The notes: generated from the letters alone by a model not told the origin. 64,000 nucleotides of DNA from Liolophura sinensis (GCF_032854445.1 NC_088298.1:11955504-12019503); one strand, 5' to 3'; shown: positions 11,290 to 23,102, counted from the stretch's first letter. Translations and numbers: made by a program.

Positions 11290-12720
11290 CCAACCGGCAG
11301 TTGTGTATGCATGTTATAATTGTTGATTTTTCCAGTCCGTCATGACGAAGTGATATGTTACATGTTTACTGACAGTTGTGTACACATGTTATAAATGGTG
11401 ATGTTTCCTGTCCGTCATGACGAAGGGATATGTTACATGTTTACTGACAGTTGTGTACACATGTTATAAATGGTGATGTTTCCAGTCCGTCATGACGAAG
11501 TGATATGTTACATGTTTATTGACAGTTGTGTATGCATGTTATAAATGTTGATGTTTCCAGTCCGTCATGACGAAGTGATATGTTACATGTTTACTGACAG
11601 TTGTGTACACATGTTATAAATGGTGATGTTTCCCGTCCGTCATGACGAAGTGATATGTTACATGTTTATTGACAGTTGTGTATGCATGTTATAAATGTTG
11701 ATTTTTCCCGTCCGTCATGACGAAGTGATATGTTACATGTTTACTGACAGTTGTGTACACATGTTATAAATGTTGATGTTTCCAGTCCGTCATGACGAAG
11801 TGATATGTTACATGTTTACTGACAGTTGTGTACACATGTTATAAATGGTGATGTTTCCCGTCCGTCATGACGAAGGGGTATGTTACATGTTTACTGACAG
11901 TTGTATACACATGTTATAAATGGTGATGTTTCCAGTCCGTCATGACGAAGTGATATGTTACATGTTTACTGACAGTTGTGTACACATGTTATAAATGGTG
12001 ATGTTTCCTGTCCGTCATGACGAAGTGATATGTTACATGTTTATTGACAGTTGTGTATGCATGTTATAAATGTTGATGTTTCCAGTCCGTCATGACGAAG
12101 TGATATGTTACATGTTTACTGACAGTTGTGTACACATGTTATAAATGGTGATGTTTCCCGTCCGTCATGACGAAGTGATATGTTACATGTTTACTGACAG
12201 TTGTGTACATATGTTATAAATGGTGATGTTTCCCGTCCGTCATGACGAAGTGATATGTTACATGTTTATTGACAGTTGTGTATGCATGTTATAAATGTTG
12301 ATGTTTCCCGTCCGTCATGACGAAGCGATATGTTACATGTTTACTGACAGTTGTGTACACATGTTATAAATGTTGATGTTTCCAGTCCGTCATGACGAAG
12401 TGATATGTTATATGTTTATTGACAGTTGTGTATGCATGTTATAAATGTTGATGTTTCCCGTCCGTCATGACGAAGCGATATGTTACATGTTTGTTGACAG
12501 TTGTGTATGCATTTTATAAAATGTTGTTGTTTCCCGTCCGTCATGACGAAGTGATATGTTATATGTTTACTGACAGTTGTGTACACATGTTATAAATGTT
12601 GATGTTTCCTGTCCGTCATGACGAAGTGATTTGTTATATGTTTATTGACAGTTGTGTATACATATTATAAATGTTGATGTTTCCCGTCCGTCATGACGAA
12701 GTGATACGTTATATGTTCGT
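11290..12720. repeat. 75-bp tandem satellite, about 19 copies, with a palindrome in each unit
   Basis: Phased copies of 'gacagttgtg' fall exactly 75 bases apart (for example 11371 and 11446). Each unit carries the perfect 10-bp palindrome CGTCATGACG within 'gtccgtcatgacgaag'. Two subtypes intermix: one with 'gtacacatg ... aatggtgatg', the other with 'gtatgcatg ... aatgttgatg'. Divergence rises only at the two ends. One unit near 12500-12560 has a single-base insertion. No coding potential is apparent. Confidence 0.95.
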
Positions 12721-12974
12721 GTGCTCATGAGCCATGTAATAATAAATTACTATGTATATTTCTTTGTGTAGCTGGTAAAGTCGTGTTGCCAGTTTACAAA
12801 TGTCAAGGCTTCTCAAGAAAGAGATTCAGAGTACGGACCAATGAAATTGTCATCCCTTAAGGCATGAGGTACAAGCAGCGTTGCTAAAGGACGTTTGCAT
12901 TGTTTTCAAGTTTTTGTTGTTAAACAAAGCAACACAGCATTTTGAACAATTCTAGAATAGTAACGTCTAATAAT

Positions 12975-13262
12975 TTACGACCGCTACTGTGGCCTTATGC
13001 TTACAGCGTCCGCCTCGAAGTCGGGACACTTGGGATCAAACCTGTGTCGGGTCATACCAAAGACTAAAAATGGCGCTTCTTGCTGCCTCGCTTGGCGCTC
13101 AGCACTGAGAGGACTGGTCGGCTCGGTGTCATATCTGGTTCCTTCGGCATGATAATTTAGTGGTGGCAACGCTTTGGCGGCAGGAACTCGCCCTGCTACG
13201 AGAAGATACAAAATGACTCTTCTCGTCATAAGTTGGACGCGATGCCCCCCGCATACACACAA
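12975..13262 (+). mobile_element. Diverged family-2 SINE with tRNA-like head
   Basis: Aligns by eye with 42320-42700: 'cctcgaagtcggga ... gggatcaaacc' (B-box region), 'gtcataccaaa', 'tgctgcctcgcttggcgct', 'gactggtcggctcgg' and 'gaactcgccctgctacgaga'. The terminal 'gttaaaacccc' block is degraded. The minus-strand open frame across it (12984-13262) is a by-product. Confidence 0.72.
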
Positions 13263-13729
13263 ATATTTAATAAATTACTGTCATGTATCACTGTACTCTA
13301 TAACCTAAGTCTGCTTAAGCTTGGATGTTTGGTGATGTGTAAAGCAACCACTATTTCAGTATTTGAGTGAACAATTAAGATAAAGCACTGACTAAGGTAA
13401 ACTGACAAGGGACCGTATTTCATCGGTTGTGTGTGACCATTTGTCAACTACATGTAGCAAACTGCTTTTGCTGGTGTGGTTTTACTCTCTACTCTGTATA
13501 AGCCTTTTATATGATATAGGTTTATTTATGTGAACCTCCGCAACCGACGCCTCTAGTTGACAAACCAGTGCACGTCTGGCCATAAACTACACATCTCGGA
13601 AAAGCAAACAATTTAACGCATATTTTCACCTTAATGACAGTGAATTTATTTCGTATTTTAGCATGAACAGGGATCCACAGAGTGCTAGGGATATGTGACC
13701 TATTACCGTAGCGTCAGCGTAAACATCAA

Positions 13730-13761
<32 letters not shown>

Positions 13762-15815
13762 ATATTAACATTAGACGGCGTAAAACACCAATTAAATAAA
13801 TAAATAAATAAATATTAACATCGGACGGCTTAAAACAACAATCAAATAAATATTATCAAATAACTCTCCTGCTAAAAGTGATAACTCAGGATAAGCAATA
13901 AAGCTTAAATCTTATATCTGTGGAATTAATTTGCCCATGGTTTATTCCGAAAAATAATTATTTAAGAATGGTGTATTGGTATCCATGGCTGTCGCAAACC
14001 TGACTCACCAGCAAATGTGATCCCCGTGATAAACTCTGGCAGAAGGCCAAAAATGGTTTATCGAAGGCAGACCTAAAACAGAAAAGGCAACCGATCCTTA
14101 TTTCATAACTTACTCAGTCCCCTCTGGCTATGACACAGACAGAGGCCGAGCCAGCTCTGAGAAACACACGTGTGTCTCCCTCGGGTTAAACAAACAGATG
14201 TCCCCTAACTCCACATGGTACGAACACAGTCAAAGACCTATCAGTTTAATTGTTACCCCTCTATAACCATATAGGCCCCAGCCATCTTGACTGAAATGAT
14301 CCCATGACAATATAAACGCATTTCAAACAACAGACAATACGTAATAGGCCTATGTACACAGGAAAACTGAGGTCAATTCATATCGAGAAAAACCAGACAC
14401 TCGATGGTTCTTCAGTGATTGTGTGAGCTGAACTATTTATAGCACACGAGGGCTTGGGGTACACGCTACAACGGCTGGATTTAGTGAGGGCCACTGCATC
14501 CAGCACAACTGCCATTCAGTCAACGAAAACACATTACGTACAAACATATGGATCGTTCAACACCCAAATGGCTAGAGCATGTGGAGGTGATAATATATAC
14601 CTGTGACCTAGAACATATTGTATGCGGTGGTACTATCGGGTATACGAACAAACCACAAATATGTAGGTTTCAAATTTTATTCCAATTCAAACATCTCTGT
14701 AAGCGAATATGAACAGAATGTGCAGTGTTTCCACACAGTAGCCATTTAACCATCAATCACTGGAATTAATGTTCAGTGAGGCGCTTATACTATAAAGTAT
14801 GCGTAGACAGAACTTAGGAATGTTATACAGCTTCTGATGCTAAAATTAAATAAATATATTAAGTAAAATAGATGTTATACAGATATACCGTCAGATCAGG
14901 AGAATAACAATGTCAGAGATATCACATGTAAAATATGGGCAGCTTCACTGTCCTTAAATGGGAGGATGTCATCTAAATAAAACAAGATATTGCCAATGTG
15001 GCGCTAAGCCATAATCATTCATTCTAAATAAAACACATAAAACACAAACAAAATCTGGAAAATATATGAAAGAAATTATCACTTTGTATATGAATATAAG
15101 TTCTTAATTTTGACTTCACTTGGCAACTGAAATCATCTCAAAATTAAACTACATGAAAACAGTTTCAATCACTCTTTAAAATTAGTTATAATTACTTCTA
15201 CATTATTTTTCCACATTATTCATTGAATTAATTAAGGATGTTCAACACTTGAAACTCATCTGGAATATCCAGGGAAATATTCAAATCAGTGTTCAAAATA
15301 CAAACACCCATAAACATTTTGTACATGTCATAGTACAAGGGTATGCTATTTTAAGAGGAAGGAATTAACTCCTATCACAAAAACATTGCATAAAGTAGTG
15401 TGTAACACTGCTAATCATTACCTTAAAATGGCAACTGAGTTATACTGAATTTGGGGCTACTTTTTCCTTTCTTGAAAGAAAAAGTGAACAAGTACTAATT
15501 TTTTTTGTTTATGTTCTCCACAAAGCTCACACGGCTAACAGCAAATTTCCCCTCCATATCTGAAGAACAACTTGAACTAACACATGCAGAAGATGACCGA
15601 CACGCAGTATTGGAAATAACGGTACTTTGTTGTTATTAAATTATCACCTCAGCCATGCTTAATAAAGCATTTTAATTTAAACTGGCGCAGCACTGGATAG
15701 CTTTGAGATAATCTTATATGAACACAAGCATGTGACCTTAGGCAACAGATGTAGCTACCAATTTGGGGCAGCACTGGCTCTTATTTTCTATTCTGAAATA
15801 TGTCAGTCACAGAGT
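13263..15815. other. Intergenic; AAAT-tail remnants only
   Basis: At about 13715-13855 there are three successive decayed SINE tails ('ggcgtaaaacaccaattaaat' type) with AAAT microsatellites, suggesting repeated insertion or duplication of a tail. The rest is AT-rich single-copy-looking sequence without a supportable exon. Confidence 0.5.
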
Positions 15816-15816
15816 C

Positions 15817-16495
15817 TACAGAGAAACATTTGGCCACGGACATTCTGCATACGTTTTAGGCCCTTTACAAAAGTTAAGACAAAGCTGTAACCACGTTTTA
15901 GTAGTTTCATAATGTCATCCTCAAACTCAGCAAGAGGCCGCTGTTGAGCATGTAGAACAAGACAGTTCGGGAACAATATATGCTCAATATATGCTATCGT
16001 ATATATATATATATATATATCACCATTCTCATCAACAGTCCTGACACGCCAGTGACTGCCATATGTCTTTGTGCACCAGCAGTTTTGGACTTCAAAGAAA
16101 ACAGTGATAAATACTGCTTAAAGAAAAACATCAAATTCATTTGGGGTTACAGGAACTGATATTTTCAATGGTGATATTTTCACAGGTCATCAAATTCTCT
16201 TTGATGCGTATTCTAAGTTGCTTCATAAACTCTGAGAAAGAGACAGCGAAGGGATAGTTTGTTGGAAACGGGAATTCCTTACATATCCAGCAGTCTTCAC
16301 CTTTTGGGTATTCTGTCCAGTGTACATATAAGTAATCCTTGGGCTCCCCGAGAAGCTTGATTCTGTAATATATATCTGAGTGTCTGAGTGTTTGTGGTGA
16401 GTATTGCGCAGTCTTCTATACGTGGGCCTTTTGCAAGGAGTTTGTAGTCCATTTTACAACACTTGCACAGTTTTGGTGGCATCTAGTAATAACAA
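15817..16495 (-). pseudogene. Unrecognised coding remnant with microsatellite frameshifts
   Basis: Reading the minus strand, three blocks look protein-coding. The first, from an ATG at 16482, begins MPPKLCKCCKMDYKLL and includes GPRIEDCAILTTNTQTLRY. The second, in another frame (about 16150-16380), contains GEPKDYLYVHWTEYP, EDCWICKEFPFPTNYPF and FSEFMKQLRIRI. The third (about 15820-16115) contains NCWCTKTYGSHWRVRTVDEN and, past a (TA)n run, HILFPNCLVLHAQQRPLAEF and RGYSFVLTFVKGLK. Each frame change falls at an AT or TA run, as expected of decay by slippage. Cys pairs suggest a zinc-binding start. I do not recognise the family. It lies 3' of the transposase-like remnants on the same strand and may belong to the same or a neighbouring element. 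Confidence 0.5.
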
Positions 16496-16539
16496 GACGC
16501 AAACAGCAAAAAACTTAAATTACTAGATTGTTCAACCAA

Positions 16540-16660
16540 ATACTCAAGAATTTTCCACTTATATGACGGCGGTCAGTGTTACGTGCAGGAGGAGAAACTG
16601 GGTTGCCCGGTGTAAACCATCGACCTTTGACAAGCTACTGACAAGCTTACCCGCATGTCA
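16540..16660 (-). mobile_element. SINE-related fragment (family-1 relative)
   Basis: 'actcaagaattttccactta', 'gacggcggtcagtgtta' and 'ggtgtaaaccatcgacc' match the 3' domain of the family-1 SINE in reverse complement for the first half, then diverge into a 'gtaaaccaNcgacc' core. Similar cores occur near 6770 and 37130, so this is probably a separate subfamily. No tail or TSD is evident. Confidence 0.55.
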
Positions 16661-17312
16661 GGTACAGATTTGCATTGTCCAACATACTGATGGAAGACAA
16701 GATAGTGGTTGTCAGACTTCACAAAATTAAAAACAAACACATTAACGACTTTACTGTCAGCAGTGCGCAGCCATGCCAGGGTAATGTATATAATAATTTA
16801 CTGTTAACTAATTATTTAACTATCCATGAACTTGATCCAACTTTTTTGGAGGTATCTATCAGTTGACTAAATTATAAATGTATAAACTGTGATTCACCTG
16901 AAAAAAGAACACTACCTTGTCAAATTTGCTTTAACATTTCACTTACCTACTTGGAACTTGGATCCGACCAATAGAACAAATAAAATACTACAATACTACT
17001 GTGGTGTCCTAGGATAGTATAATAACTTACAGGTGTCTCATTTGCCATGGCGAAAGTCATGAAAGCGGTATCCCCCCAGTTGCTATTCGTGACAGGCATA
17101 TCCCATACAACTGATCAGAGTCCTGCTGAATTTAATTTATTTGGAGTACTTTTGATTAAATATTTAAATTATTGAAAACCAGGACACCTGTTTGTCATTA
17201 ATAAAAAAGTAATTATGATGGTTATGAATGTAGATATTTTAATTATTGAATGTAGATATTTTAATTATTTATAAATAAATATTAAAACACAGTTACATAT
17301 GTACTGTTGTAG

Positions 17313-17426
17313 GTCGAGAACATTGCTGTCCCTGAACCGTGTGCCATAGAATCTACACAAACTGACTCGGACTTTGAAGATGATGAAACAAACAGTCATG
17401 TTCTACATGATTTTGAATCACACCTG
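17313..17426 (+). CDS. Exon-like segment of an unrecognised acidic protein
   Basis: This 114-base segment is bounded by an AG acceptor (tgttgtag) and a consensus donor GTAAGT at 17427. One frame is open through all 38 codons (start VENIAVPEPC, end HDFESHL) and is rich in Asp, Glu, Ser and Thr. It joins in phase 0 to the segment at 17960. No family is recognised. Low-complexity acidic linkers are weak evidence, so this could be chance or part of a decayed mobile element. The intervening 533-base intron carries a young SINE. Confidence 0.35.
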
Positions 17427-17585
17427 GTAAGTATTTACATTCAATCACACAGAATGAAACTCATTAGGAGGGTGTAACATGCATCATTTCTCAGGTGTGG
17501 CATACGTATGCAAATTTGTGCGGCAATATGAACTGTATGAACCGATCTGTTTACACGAACTACTTGCAATGACTTGTCATCTTTA

Positions 17586-17859
17586 TTTATTTATCTATTT
17601 ATTTACTTATTGGTGTTTTACGCCGCACTCAAGAATATTTCACTTATACGACAGCGGCCAACATTATGGGGATAGGATAGCGGGCAGAGCCCGGGGTAAA
17701 CCCGCGACCATCATCAGGTTGCTGGAACACCTTCCCACATACGGCCGGAGAGGAAGCCAGCATGAGTTGGACTTGAACTCACAGCGAGCGCATTGGTGAG
17801 AGCCTTCTGGGTCATTACGATGCGCTGGCGCGTTAACCAACTGAGCCCCGGAGGCCCCC
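17586..17859 (-). mobile_element. Full-length family-1 SINE with 14-bp TSD
   Basis: Complete reverse-complement copy: ATTT-rich tail, 'ggtgttttacgccgcact', 'gcggccaacattatggg', 'ggccggagaggaagccagc', and the head up to 'aaccaactgagccccggagg'. Perfect 14-bp direct repeats ACTTGTCATCTTTA flank it at 17572-17585 and 17860-17873. On the minus strand the head gives an A-box-like TGGCTCAGTTGGT and a B-box-like gagttcaagtcc, typical of polymerase III promoters. Confidence 0.94.
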
Positions 17860-17959
17860 ACTTGTCATCTTTAAACATTACTTCCAAAATTTCATCTTTA
17901 CGTACTAAGTCGAAATCATCAATGCTAATAAACAGGCCTTTCACTGTTGATGATAACAG

Positions 17960-18160
17960 ATTGAACAGGAGCCTAGCCCAACAGTGGACAATCCCAGTGG
18001 GGAAGAGCCAGATGATGAATACATTACATCTATTGTCCAGCTCAGCTCTGAACGCCATGGTGAAGACACTAGAGAAAGGCTAACTACAGAAGAGAAAAAC
18101 AACATCATCGGTGGTGTTGATCTGTACCACTCTTCAAAACATTGTTTTGGATATTTTTGA
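17960..18160 (+). CDS. Second exon-like segment, ending in a stop
   Basis: Preceded by 'cactgttgatgataacag' as acceptor and read in phase 0 after 17426, this gives IEQEPSPTVDNPSGEEPDDE, then YITSIVQLSSERHGEDTRE and TTEEKNNIIGGVDLYHSSK, with a TGA at 18158-18160. The last ten or so codons run antisense over the transposase-like remnant that begins near 18110, so the native C-terminus may be lost. The first part is acidic and looks like a linker. Function is unknown. The two segments may be a broken host gene or part of another element. Confidence 0.35.
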   Translation: MEQEPSPTVDNPSGEEPDDEYITSIVQLSSERHGEDTRERLTTEEKNNIIGGVDLYHSSKHCFGYF

Positions 18161-18550
18161 AAACATGTGATGGGTGGGAGATATTGTCAGTAATCATTTC
18201 TGGCTTAACTGGACTTACATCAAAATGTAATTTGATCAAGGATTTTTTTTTTGGAAGATCCATCCATACAAGTGTAAATAACATGGATTCCCCATTTTTC
18301 ATGGGCTTCCACACTTTCCCAAAACATAGAATATAACTATCCTGCAGTGGCTTGCTTGGTGGGAAAGTGGACCACAGTGAAACAGAAACCTGTCAAACCG
18401 TTGAACACAAACTGCATGAGAAGGTCTGCAGCTCCATTGGCTTGGATTTCTGACAAGCAAGAGTTGGCTTCCACACCGAGATCAACCAGACCCACAATTC
18501 TTCTTTCTCACAATTTGTATATCCTCCAAGATGGACATCTCACCTAGGGC
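18110..18550 (-). pseudogene. P-element/THAP9-like transposase fragment (RNase H-like core)
   Basis: The minus strand encodes, across one stop and frameshifts, a series I recognise as the catalytic region of P-element-like transposases. In order: EMSILEDIQIV; IVGLVDLGVEANSCLSEIQ; DLLMQFVFNGLTGFCF; VVHFPTKQATAG, a TAG stop at about 18337, then LYSMFWESVEA; TLVWMDLPKKKSLIKLHF; and SHPSHVFKNIQNNVLKSG. In the family the first block normally has an Asp before EMSI. Here the codon reads Gly, so a catalytic residue appears lost. The fragment ends abruptly at about 18110. Family-2 SINE insertion at 18745 separates it from the likely N-terminal remnant at 19306-19962. Confidence 0.62.
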
Positions 18551-18744
18551 ACGCCGATGCCTGGAATTTTTTGTCTGTGACATTCATGTACATCCATATT
18601 AACATATCTGGGTTTACTCTTTGTTTTGAATAACTGATTTTTATACTGAGAAAGTGCTGAAGCTCCTTGTAGAACCATCATACCAATATGACGTAGCTGT
18701 TCTCAAGCTCTTGGGCCAGATCAATCCTTGATCGAGTCACTCCT

Positions 18745-19046
18745 AAGACATTAAAAGAGGAAGTTATAACTTCCTCGCTTGGCGTTTAGCATGTAGGGGA
18801 TAGTGCAACGACTGGTGGACCCGTATCAGTATAATGGCTCGGGCGGGGCGATTTACTTGCCTTCCGGTAAGTCGTCTCAGTGAAGCAGCACTAAATAAAA
18901 GAGCGGTGGAAATCCGTCCTGCAACAAGGAGGCACATTACACGTACATCCACCCTAAGGATTCCTTCGTCGTCATATGACTGAAAACTTGTTGAGTACGA
19001 CGTTAAACCCCAAGAACTCACTCACTCACTCACTCTCTCACTCAAG
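18745..19046 (+). mobile_element. Family-2 SINE
   Basis: Near-identical layout to 10310-10597: 'acattaaaagaggaagtt', 'ggctcgggcggggcg', 'gtggaaatccgtcctgcaac', 'cttcgtcgtcatatgactg', 'gacgttaaaccccaag', and a long CACT tail. It sits inside the decayed transposase region. No clear TSD was found by eye. Confidence 0.86.
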
Positions 19047-19305
19047 CTCTTGGGGTTCTAGTCCACATGACCATGCATGGTTGTGTCGTATTGTCATCCC
19101 AGCGATGACATCGGGGTGAAACGAATCATAATAATCTGACCAATCATCATTGGAATCTGTTCTTCTCTTAGGAATGGCACAGTAGATTGCGTGAGTTGCC
19201 TCAGATGATCTGGCCCAGCATGATGACTTGTTGATGGTGCTCGTGTAGGCCTACAGCTGGCAGCTTGCTCAGAGTCAGTGGTTTACCTTGACAGTAATGT
19301 TTTGG

Positions 19306-19962
19306 TTATTTGAATTCAAAAGTTGTTAGTTTTTTACAAGCACAACAAGCATCTGCTGACTGTCTGTTCGTCCACAGGTAAAACTGCAATACATTCAGAC
19401 GAGAACATTTGCCTTTGACCTGAAGCATTGACTTCATACAATGCGTTTTCCTATTGTTGTCATCAGCAACATTTTCCACCCCTTGGCAAAATTTTAGGCA
19501 GACAAAAGTCTTAAACACAGCCTGTAAACATATTTTCTCCAGTCTTACACTTTCCGGATATCCACCTGATCCTCTGTTTCTTACTTTTATGTCCAATTTA
19601 CCATCTGATTTAATTTCACTTTCCATTGTTATTCTGTTTCCGTGCCTGAGTAAATTTATATCCCTTCCCAAATGACACTGTAAGTAGATTTCTTCAAGAT
19701 AAGAAGTTTTGATGGAATTAAGTCACTGAGCTGTTCCAGTGAGACAGATGTGTGTTTGCCTTTATGGATGGTGAACCATGGTAAACTTTACAGTAACTTT
19801 TTCCAGTTTTCTTTGTTTTTGATTTGGGATGGCTTCACACATGAAAAGGCTTTGGCTATATATTTCCCCAATTCCTTCTTTGATTTTCCAACAAATATTT
19901 CTGTAAACTTATGGTATATACTGCGCAAGAAAACAGAATGTGGAAAATGTTCTTCAACGTTT
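19306..19962 (-). pseudogene. Probable N-terminal remnant of the same transposon
   Basis: On the minus strand one frame (about 19962-19674) reads NVEEHFPHSVFLRSIYHK, then GKSKKELGKYIAKAFSCV and NWKKLL, an in-frame TAA, then SLPWFTIHKGKHTSVSLEQL and SKLLILKKSTYSVIWEG. The reading then shifts into a 121-codon frame (19306-19671) with ICLQAVFKTFVCLKFCQGV and SADACCACKKL. The Lys/Phe-rich composition and Cys clusters suggest a DNA-binding or zinc-binding region. Assignment to the P-element-like remnant rests on strand and proximity only. I do not recognise a THAP signature. Confidence 0.45.
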
Positions 19963-21653
19963 TGATAAAGCCTGTTGTATAAAAAAAATTATAAATATCT
20001 AATTCATGTGTATACATGACAATGTGCTTAAATGTCATATGTGACAAGATAGCTGATAAACGTTGGGTAAGAATTTGTACAAAGTAAACTTCAGGACTGT
20101 GATCTAACATTACGTAAAGCAATCTGTGTCACTGTACTTGTCGTATTTTTAATGACCGAGACTGGAAGACCAATAAGGAAAGTAGGCAAAAATCATGAAG
20201 ATCATCTAATCATGAACTGATAGTTGAAACATTGTAATTGATAAAGGTTGAAAATTAATGTTTAGTGTTGGGAAATACCCTCGTTCATGGATTTAGAGTA
20301 AACGTGTTCAAAACAACATTTGCTGTAAATGTATTTGAAAAAGGCTGATAATTACCAGGGATAGAGGAGGGAATCCTTTCTTATGCGAGGAACCTGGAGT
20401 AGTGAGTTCAAATCCAAGGTTATTTCCAGGGTATCCTCCATCTTAGCAGCAATCACATGATCTATGTGTGCTAGGTAAATTAAATTTAATTATAATATAA
20501 TTAGTTCACCTGAGCAAGAATGTAAGAATGTCCATGTCGTCAAGTTGTATTTCCCGCAAAAAGAGGGAAATATCTTTATTTATGACCAATCAAAAGCCGT
20601 GGAAATAGCTATCCCCTACGAGCATAGCCCAGTGCTCCAGAGTTTTGCCGGAGAGCGTTGTTAAAGTAAGGCTCGACTGCCTGGTGTGACCAGTGTCCAG
20701 TACGTCCAGGATTGATTGACGCTTATCCCAGGCGATTATGACGCCATGGATGGTCATCATGTAAGAACCAACATTTCGTATATGTATACTGGTGTTTGAT
20801 TTGAAAAATTCGGTGAAGAATCACCTATAAATGAGAGGTGGGTAAGTGACTTTCAAGATGGCAAGTGAGAGACCTTTAGATTATTATACTATCCTCGGGC
20901 ACCATATATTGTAGTATTTCATTTTGTTCTGTTTGTCGGTCCCGAGGGCCTGTGCGCTAACAGTTTTTTTTTTAAACGTTGATTGTACACGGATTTCCAT
21001 ACACCAATCAAAACGCTCTTTAGGAATGTTCTAGGCAGATCATCATGGACATCAAATCCGTTTTAAGTGGCTCATATTTCTCACGCGGCAGACTTACGTC
21101 TCTCGTAAAAGTGAGAAAATCCCCAAGAAGGCCCCGCGCATCACAATAGTTAGCCCCATGGCTGTTTGTTTTCTACTCGTAAGTAAGTATTCTTTCCCAC
21201 AAAACTTATTAAATCTGATACTGACATAAATTATGCATCAAAAAACTATTATAGGACTCAGTATCCCGTTAAACAGAGCAAAAAGTTTTAGTAGTTACAG
21301 TTAAATAAATGAATAATGTACGATAACTGTGGGAGCCATACGTGTTAAAGACCACGTTTCATCTTGGCATGGCCGTTTTTTCTCAATATGTATAAAGACT
21401 GCTAAGAGCAGCACACAAAACGCCCATCTTGGTCGAATAATTATCCGCGAATGACGATATTCGCTTTGACCAATGACATTAAGAGCTGATATTTTCACTA
21501 GGATACCTCCTAATATGGGAGGTGAGCATTACAGTTCAAAAACTGCCACCAAACACCAACTGCTTCAAGGGAGATAACTACACTAACAAATATGTGTCTT
21601 GGGCAGCTCCTACTTAACTCTCATGGGCCAGTAACTTGTTGTAACATGGGCTA
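19963..21653. other. Intergenic; no supportable feature
   Basis: AT-rich sequence with no convincing exon, repeat array or SINE. A moderately GC-rich patch lies at about 20600-20760. Confidence 0.4.
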
Positions 21654-21712
21654 GCTCGGAGAATAAATCGTGGAAACTAACTGCACTTCTTCTCTCCTTT
21701 TTTCAGGTAAGC
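21654..21712. repeat. Left copy of a 55-bp dispersed repeat, with a cag|gtaagc motif
   Basis: 'gctcggagaataaatcgtgg' followed by 'aaactaactgca', 'cttcttctctcc' and a T-run recurs at 23047 with few changes. In this copy the pyrimidine tract ends in CAG immediately followed by GTAAGC at 21707, a back-to-back splice acceptor and donor. Confidence 0.75.
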
Positions 21713-23046
21713 CTGCTATATTTTGAGTAAAGATTGTGTACATACTGTTTAAAATTGTGCGCTTGGTTGTTCGATGCACCATTTTAGCCGTGACCTTAGC
21801 TGTTCTGAGTTATTTACGTCAAACCAAACCACATGTAATAACTCGTACGTTGCTCACTTGCTATACTTTAACATTGAAGCACAGCCCAACTGTTTTATGC
21901 AAAGTTCGTTCTGAGAGTTCTGTGAAGTTTAACCGTGCGAGATATGAGGGTTAAATCATCCAGGAATAGTGGTCTAGTTGTTTTGTTGATTGAGTTAATT
22001 TACCTGTGTTTTACCTAACTAAATTCTTGAAAAATTTCCATCCGGCAAGGTTTCGAGTCAAAATATGTATGTTTAAGCTTAGAATACTGTCATCAGTGAG
22101 GTATTCCTTGTAGAAGCACACACCGCTGTAGCATTAATATATACAAGAACATACAGACTAGTCCCGGTTGTAGTAACGTTTTACTTGTGCTATTAATAGA
22201 CATGTATGTGACGTCATATGTACATTTACAGAAGGTTTATTTAGCACGCCAATGATTTGTGCTGTATGGTGTAATGGACAGATACACGCACGATGGGAAC
22301 GAGGTAATGATCTGGTTGGGTCGTAGCCTATTACCATGACACCTTTTTATACTGTGGTTAGTGGTCAGGTATGCACTGACACTACAGAGATGGTAGTATG
22401 TCACCAAGGCCCCTAATGTATCAGAGCTTGGGTATAGACTGCTGTGGATTATTGTATAGCATATGTATTAGCCTCTTACACTGACACCAGGTAGTATGAA
22501 CGGACATGTCGGTTACACACTATTATTAATTAAATGTTTGACAATGAGTAGTCTGCAACCATGGCACATTTTTCATATACAGGTACATGTAATACATAGG
22601 GCGTATAGGTACATTATGTTTTGCATTACTCGATTACTGTGACACTTTCATGAGACAGGGACATGTACCTACCGTTAACAGTTGCCACCTGTAATTAAAG
22701 AGTAGTCTGTTACACTGACACGTTTTTTATTGCTATTTTACCGACATCATTATGGCAATATTTTGATTATTTCCATATTAATAAGTAATTCATAACGCAT
22801 ATCGTGTGGGACTATTTCATTGAATAACAACTATTCCAGTTAGCTGTGTTAATGTATAAAGTAATCATTCCTTTGTTTTATTTGTAATTACATGTAGCAA
22901 TGATTCTTTTCAGTTCTTTAATTTCATATTGACCATACTGTGAGTCATTTTGTAATGTTACACTGTAATTGCATTGTGATGCACTGTAAACAAACTTGAG
23001 TTATTGTTTGATGAATAATTGTTTACTCTTGACTGCTGGCGCTCTT
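21713..23046. other. Interval between two direct repeats; no coding seen
   Basis: No exon, array or SINE is evident. The interval is bounded by two direct 55-bp repeats, so it could be the body of an unrecognised element, but I see no open frame, tail or TSD that supports this. Confidence 0.35.
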
Positions 23047-23102
23047 GCTCGGAGAATATATCGTGGAAACTAACTGCATATCTTCTCTGCTTTTTTCCGC
23101 CC
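23047..23102. repeat. Right copy of the 55-bp dispersed repeat
   Basis: Matches 21654-21712 ('gctcggagaatatatcgtgg', 'aaactaactgcatatct', T-rich end). Here the CAG|GTAAGC motif is absent: the T-run is followed by ccgccc. Confidence 0.75.
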
